Shown one piece after another: positions 7,306 to 11,484 of a DNA stretch of 11,484 nt (position 1 is the first letter of the stretch; each line of letters begins with the position of its first letter). Where the stretch lies: assembly GCA_001970855.1 (NCBI GenBank), contig LSSN01001848.1, positions 1 through 11,484 on the forward strand. Direction: 5' to 3'. The translations under genes were made by a program, and so were the position numbers. The DNA is from Smittium culicis. Lineage: Eukaryota; Kickxellomycota; Harpellomycetes; Harpellales; Legeriomycetaceae. A model generated the notes under the pieces. It saw nothing but the letters and a program-made list of their open reading frames with translations, was not told the DNA's origin and did no database searches.

Positions 7306-9323
7306 TTAAAAATTTTCAAAAAGGTTGTGATAAGGATCAATTCCAGGTTCTGGCTCAGAATCAGATGGAGGTTCGGGATAAGTGTCAAAATTTGAGGAGT
7401 CACCAGGGAATCCATAGCTTGGAATAATAGGAGGTATGATGAGGCGGTTAATAATATCATACCAGCAAATTTTGAAAAACCAGGGGTGCATCTTTACATC
7501 GTTTGATCCGCCACTCAAGTTTCCGAGCCTTCTCCCAACATCGACTGTTAATAAACACGAAATAATATCTCGGGTACTGTGAGATACGAATGATGGGTAG
7601 CTCAATTCGCCTGCCAAAATTTTCCCGTATGTGCCGAAAGGATTGTTATCATAAAAAGGCGGATATCCGACTATCATTTCAAAGATTAGGATCCCTATAG
7701 CCCACCAATCAACTGGCTTACCATGGCCTTTTCCGCGTATTATTTCCGGAGCTAAATACTCAGGAGTGCCGCACAAAGTCCAAGTTCTGTCAGTGACATA
7801 TTTGGCAAAACCAAAGTCTGCAATTTTAATGTGGCCTTCTCTGTCTAGGAGCAGGTTTTCAGGCTTCATATCACGGTAAATTATGTTGTGCTTATGTAAG
7901 TATTCGATCGCGAGAACTATTTCAGAAGCGTAAAACCTAGCAACGTCAGTAGGAAAGCGACCAGCTCGACGTAAGTGGGAAAAGAGTTCGCCTCCAGGCA
8001 CAAACTCCATGACCATGTATAAATTTCTAACATCCTGAAAACTACATTTGAGGTTAACAATGAAACTGTGTTTGATAAAAGATAAAATGTTTTTTTCGTT
8101 AGAAATATGCTCGACCTGTTTAAGCTTGACAACTTGGGCCTTTTTCAGTACTTTGATAGCGTGAAAAGTATTGGATTTTCTTTCTTTACATAAGTATACC
8201 CGTCCAAAAGTTCCGGTACCCAAAGTTTTAATCACAGCAAAGTCATCAAGAGAATGCGGTGTGTTAATGGGAGTAGAAGTGGGTATCGCTGAGTAATGGG
8301 GAACAATTATGCTTGGATCCATATGATTAGATTCAGAAGCTAAAGAAGATTGCTGGATATTATCAATAATGCTATTACTAGAAAGATCAGAAGAGAATTT
8401 AGGCTTATGGAGATTCATTTCGGGTGCAGGGTAAACGGAGTTGGTACAGTTCAAGCTATCCTTTTGAGTATAGGAGCTTTGAAAATTCTAAAATAGAAGG
8501 TTTATGATATAGAATATTGTTAAAAAGGAAAAAGAAAAAATGTGATAAAATCGTTTAAAATAAAAAAATGAATAGAAAAATATAACTTAGCAGACGTAAT
8601 AGGTGTACAAAAGAAGCGAGGCTATACCTGTAGTTTTATCGGAGAGGCGAGAAGGGAGGAGATCGGAATGTTTACGTGTTTTTTGTGCTTAGGATCTATT
8701 TGGGAGGTTAGCTTTCTTTTGTTCTTTATTAGCTCAGTGTCAATTGAAGGGATTGGATAGTCGTTTTCAAAGGGGGTCGAATTGTACTGAGAGTATAAAT
8801 TCTGGGAATGGATAACCTGCGCAGTCTGAATTGAGTCTTGGATAAAAGGTTTTAAATTTTTAGAAGAACTAGATTGATCAGCTGGGAAATGACTGTCAGG
8901 AATGATCGGAGGCAGCTGAATATTTTTAGAAAAATAAGTGCGATTGTCGTATGACTCAGCGGGAATAGAGGTATTTATAGGTGAGTTAACAAAATTATGA
9001 TGATTTAAAGGATTATCAAGGCTATAATGAGGGGAATAGATTTTGGTATAATCAGGTACGGTGGAAGAGGAATGGGGAATGCAGCTATTTTGAGGGCACA
9101 CAATTGAGCGTGATGGTGAGCTAGGAGGAGGATTAATATGGTGAATAGTAGTGTGAGGTATACTAGAAAGGGTCAAGTGAGTATTGGCGAGAGTGTGAGT
9201 AGGGCTAATGGGGGGGTTTTGATATAAATTATAACAATGACTCTGAGTAGTATCAGAGCGGCTTTCGGAGTATTCGGGCTGGATTGTGATCAATTTACTT
9301 GGAGGCTGTTGATCGAATACCAT
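7306..9323 (-). CDS. cAMP-dependent protein kinase catalytic subunit with long N-terminal extension
   Basis: Two exons, 9323-8628 and 8487-7306, joined in phase 0 across a 140-nt intron (GTATAG ... TTTTAG). The product is 625 residues. The ATG at 9323 is the first in the frame; the frame is open upstream only to a TTG. Residues 1-314 are low complexity (S, P, N, H, I, T rich), with a basic patch KNKRKLTSQ around 200-208 that contains an RKLT PKA-type site. The kinase domain starts near 315. It has the glycine loop GTGTFG (322-327), AIK lysine K344, alpha-C glutamate E363, YRDMKPEN with D438, DFG D456, and RTWTLCGTPEYLAPE with T469 as the activation-loop threonine. Spacings K-E 19, D-D 18 and D-T 13 match PKA. 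The C-tail has FDTYPE and ends DPYHNLFENF, the terminal FxxF motif that docks on the kinase lobe. The M in place of L in YRDLKPEN is minor. It acts in cytosol and nucleus downstream of cAMP, held inactive by the regulatory subunit. Confidence 0.95.
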
Positions 9324-9420
9324 GAGTATTGGGATAAAACATAGAATATATATATAATAAGCGGTAATATGGAACAACAGCCTAAATTCGAGCTTTTGAG
9401 CTTTTTTGAATAAAGTATAG

Positions 9421-9651
9421 CTAATAATTCCGATTGAGTATTAAGGCATTTCCATAGCGTAATAAACTCTTTGTTTTTCGAGCGTATGACATTTCATACG
9501 GGTAATAAATAATTTTTGTCCGGCACAAAAAATTCCCAACTGACGTAAAATGCTGGGTTTCTGCATTAAATCCCGCAGACTTTGCCAATAATATCCTGGC
9601 ATGTTTGGTCGAACTAACTATTTTTTCTGGGTTTGCTGTGCTTCTTAGCAT
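9421..9651 (-). CDS. Small ORF (76 codons) upstream of the PKA gene, unrecognised
   Basis: Has a true ATG (9651-9649) and a TAG stop (9423-9421), and lies 97 nt upstream of the PKA start codon in a different frame. The product begins MLRSTANPEKIVSSTKHARI and is basic and rich in S, A, Y and N. I do not recognise it and see no signal peptide, membrane segment or motif. The stretch looks somewhat richer in G and C than the surrounding intergenic DNA. It could be a small gene, an upstream ORF in the PKA leader, or chance. If it is in the PKA mRNA it would be expected to limit translation of the kinase. Confidence 0.25.
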   Translation of the reverse strand: MLRSTANPEKIVSSTKHARILLAKSAGFNAETQHFTSVGNFLCRTKIIYYPYEMSYARKTKSLLRYGNALILNRNY

Positions 9652-9769
9652 AGCGACTTCCTATTAGCTAGTAGTCTTTTGAAAATGTATAATTCATTAC
9701 ATTACTGGCCATAAGCTTTAAGTATTGGATATGGCTGCGTGAAAAATACTACGACTAAACGTATCAACT

Positions 9770-9900
9770 ATCCTTTATCTTTTACTTATCTAATTGAATC
9801 TCCCTTTGTACTAACAAAACATGCGATTATCTAACCTTGCCCTAAATCTCCCACCTATCCAATCGCATCTAGCTCCACCCAAAGTATACTAATTTATCAA
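9770..9900 (-). promoter_or_regulatory. Cluster of GATA-type motifs upstream of PKA
   Basis: Four WGATAR matches lie on the minus strand within about 125 bp: plus-strand TTATCT at 9775-9780, 9786-9791 and 9827-9832, and TTATCA at 9894-9899. Two imperfect TATCC sites lie among them. They are 450-580 bp upstream of the PKA ATG. The plus strand is pyrimidine-rich here. GATA factors are common fungal regulators, but in DNA this AT-rich some matches are expected by chance. Confidence 0.25.
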
Positions 9901-10349
9901 TCTCACGCTACTTCCTTGGACGCAAAATAATCCAATTATTCGTTTAAAATTTAAAAGCAGACCTGTTATTTGGTGCAACTTCACTTTAACCCAATAATAA
10001 TTAAGGTCTCGAAATTATATCTTTATATAAGGGAAATGCTAGTTATATTCTATATTTTTAAGTTAGTCTACTGCTCATCAAAGAGTCAACAGTGGCTAAA
10101 AATAATTAGACGTCCTGAAAATTAACTACGACATTTCACCTTTTTTAATTTCCAATTCATATTTTATGTTTTTGAAATTTGATAATTATCGGCAATATCT
10201 TATTTACAATAGCTATATTCGTAAATACTAAACCCGGTCCGCCCTATAATTATATAACATCCTTAACTTGAAAAAAACCAAATGGATCTCGTTGTTAGCT
10301 CCACTAAATTCAATATTTATTTATAGCTATAAATATAACCTTTTTTTAA
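9901..10349. other. Intergenic, nothing recognised
   Basis: AT-rich with no ORF of note. A segment near 10080-10125, read on the minus strand, has TTAATTTTCAGGACGTC followed by TTATTTTTAGCCAC. It faintly recalls a MITE left end, but no right end follows, so it is not called. Confidence 0.3.
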
Positions 10350-10353
10350 TTAA

Positions 10354-10543
10354 CCCTTTTGCAGGTGGTAGACTATTTTTGACCCGCCAGATATAGCCAA
10401 CAATTCTCAGTTAAAATTATTTAATTCCGAGGCCGTAAGAATATTTGGTTTATAATATTTTAACAACAAATAATAAATTTGCTTATAAATCTTAAACGAA
10501 TCAATAAATTCGATTTTTTTAAAGAGTGTTGGACGGGAAAGGG
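10354..10543 (+). mobile_element. Complete MITE of the TTAA family (190 bp)
   Basis: Begins CCCTTTTGCAGGTGGTAGAC and ends GTGTTGGACGGGAAAGGG, flanked by perfect TTAA on both sides (10350-10353 and 10544-10547). It shares GACTATTTTTGACCCGCCAG, ATAGCCAACA, TTTAATTCCGAGGC, AATAATAAATTTGCTTATAA and AAACGAATCAAT with the outer copy at 6574-6955. Its uninterrupted middle (TTTGGTTTATAATATTTTAA) shows where the inner copy landed in that element. No coding capacity. Confidence 0.88.
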
Positions 10544-10547
10544 TTAA

Positions 10548-10724
10548 GAAAAGCATTTCATTGATGCATTTTATCGCCTTGAGGCCTAATATCAGGCCAA
10601 TTGATTTAAAAAATACACTCTTTGATGTAATTTTTTTTTATAGGGTAAGCTAAGTTTATATATACTATCTATATTTTATTACACTATAATATCATATTTG
10701 ATCCTATTTACTGTTATTATTTAA
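10548..10724. other. Spacer between two MITE copies
   Basis: AT-rich, with a run of nine T and an interrupted palindrome, GAGGCCTAATATCAGGCC, near 10580-10597. No gene or regulatory element identified. Confidence 0.3.
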
Positions 10725-10913
10725 CACTATCACAAGCGGTTGACTATTTTTGACCATCTAAATATAACCAACTGTGTTCAATAAAAATATTTTTATTCTC
10801 AAATCCATTCATTTATTGACTCGTTGTAGAATACCAGCAAATAATATTACTGACTATAAATTTCTGGCGAATCAATACACTCATTTATTTAAATAGTTTT
10901 AGGAGGGAAAGGG
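10725..10913 (+). mobile_element. Diverged complete MITE of the TTAA family (189 bp)
   Basis: Begins CACTATCACAAGCGGTTGAC and ends TTTTAGGAGGGAAAGGG, flanked by TTAA (10721-10724 and 10914-10917). It keeps GACTATTTTTGACC, ATATAACCAACTGTGTTCAA, CATTCATTTATTGAC, CAGCAAATAATA and GCGAATCAAT in the family order. The centre matches the inner copy at 6677-6865 rather than the copy 180 bp to its left, so it did not arise by local duplication of that neighbour. More diverged than the other plus-strand copies. Confidence 0.82.
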
Positions 10914-10917
10914 TTAA

Positions 10918-11484
10918 GAGTGCTAGCCCCAGAAAGGGATAAACAAGTCATCCTGGATTTAGTTGTTAAATATTTTCTATTTATTCCTGATACGAGTCAA
11001 AAAAATCATATCAATTTTTTGGACATTTAATTTTAATGAGCAGAACTAAGCATTATGGATACTATTTCGAGGTGCTGAACTTTTCCTATTTAAAACTTCC
11101 TACTCATACTCTTATATTTTTAAATCTTATTTTTAAAATATCATCAAACGAATTACGTGGTACAACAAATAGCTTTACCTAATTCACATAACCAAATTTA
11201 TTTTCTAAGAAAAATTGTCCCATCTTTCCTAAGAGTATACCATATAAACATATCAATAAAAGTATTATAGGAAACGAATCAAATGAAAATATAATTTAAA
11301 TTCACTATAATCTATGTAAATTATCAGATAGCTAATTTTCCTTCTATCTTTTGATCTATCTGGCCCTAATATCACAACATTAATGTATTTATTCATAAAT
11401 AGCAATATATTTTGTTAATTTTTCTTTGTTTTACACATAACCACTTTGATTCATAATAAATAGTAATAGTAATAGCAACATAAA
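10918..11484. other. Intergenic to right edge, nothing recognised
   Basis: AT-rich sequence without an ORF of note on either strand. At 11272-11283 AAACGAATCAAA matches a MITE interior motif by a dozen bases only. TAATAG repeats (11460-11475) end the window. No RNA gene, terminator or splice-flanked exon could be supported. Confidence 0.35.

Noticed and set aside
9820..9892. Short plus-strand ORF of 23 codons starting MRLSNLALN
   Set aside because: Too short, no splice-supported continuation, and located in the PKA upstream region.
1..11484. tRNA, snRNA, 5S or SRP RNA genes
   Set aside because: No B-box GGTTCRANTCC with a matching A box, no U6 or U2 core sequence and no cloverleaf were found by eye; a covariance-model scan was not possible.

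Overview
The window reads as nuclear DNA of a strongly AT-rich eukaryote with short GT-AG introns, most likely a fungus, possibly an early-diverging one. The fungal assignment is inferred from three things. The PKA catalytic subunit has a long low-complexity N-terminal extension and a Tpk-like C-tail (FDTYPE ... DPYHNLFENF). The CAF-1 p60 subunit carries a long insert before its FHDD block and a short C-terminal KKRR-VPT motif. There are many small introns with GTAAGT-like donors. Nothing looks bacterial or viral.

Layout: (1) 18-279, minus strand: the 5' end of an HSDL2-type short-chain dehydrogenase gene, running off the left edge. (2) 280-1812: a long divergent intergenic region holding an old, inverted MITE copy (902-1093) and an ambiguous GC-richer patch. 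(3) 1813-2553, plus strand: a single-exon MPDU1/PQ-loop gene. (4) 2868-5837, minus strand, convergent with MPDU1: a nine-exon gene for the WD40 chromatin assembly factor CAF-1 p60 subunit (Cac2/CHAF1B type). All splice junctions stay in frame, but exon 4 contains one in-frame TAA. (5) 5838-7305: intergenic DNA with a MITE nested inside a second MITE of the same family (6574-6955). (6) 7306-9323, minus strand: a two-exon gene for the PKA catalytic subunit, 625 codons before the stop. A 76-codon upstream ORF lies at 9421-9651. (7) 9652-11484: non-coding DNA with two more MITE copies (10354-10543 and 10725-10913).

The genes are unrelated housekeeping and signalling functions (peroxisomal or mitochondrial SDR, dolichol-linked sugar use, histone deposition, cAMP signalling) and form no cluster. 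The most notable content beyond ordinary genes is a family of about 190-bp non-autonomous elements. They have TTAA target duplications and CCCTTTCCCG-type ends, as in the piggyBac superfamily, and are present in at least five copies of different ages. Two of these are nested so cleanly that removing the inner one leaves an outer element of exactly the same 189-bp length. The second notable point is the lone internal stop codon in an otherwise intact CAF-1 gene.
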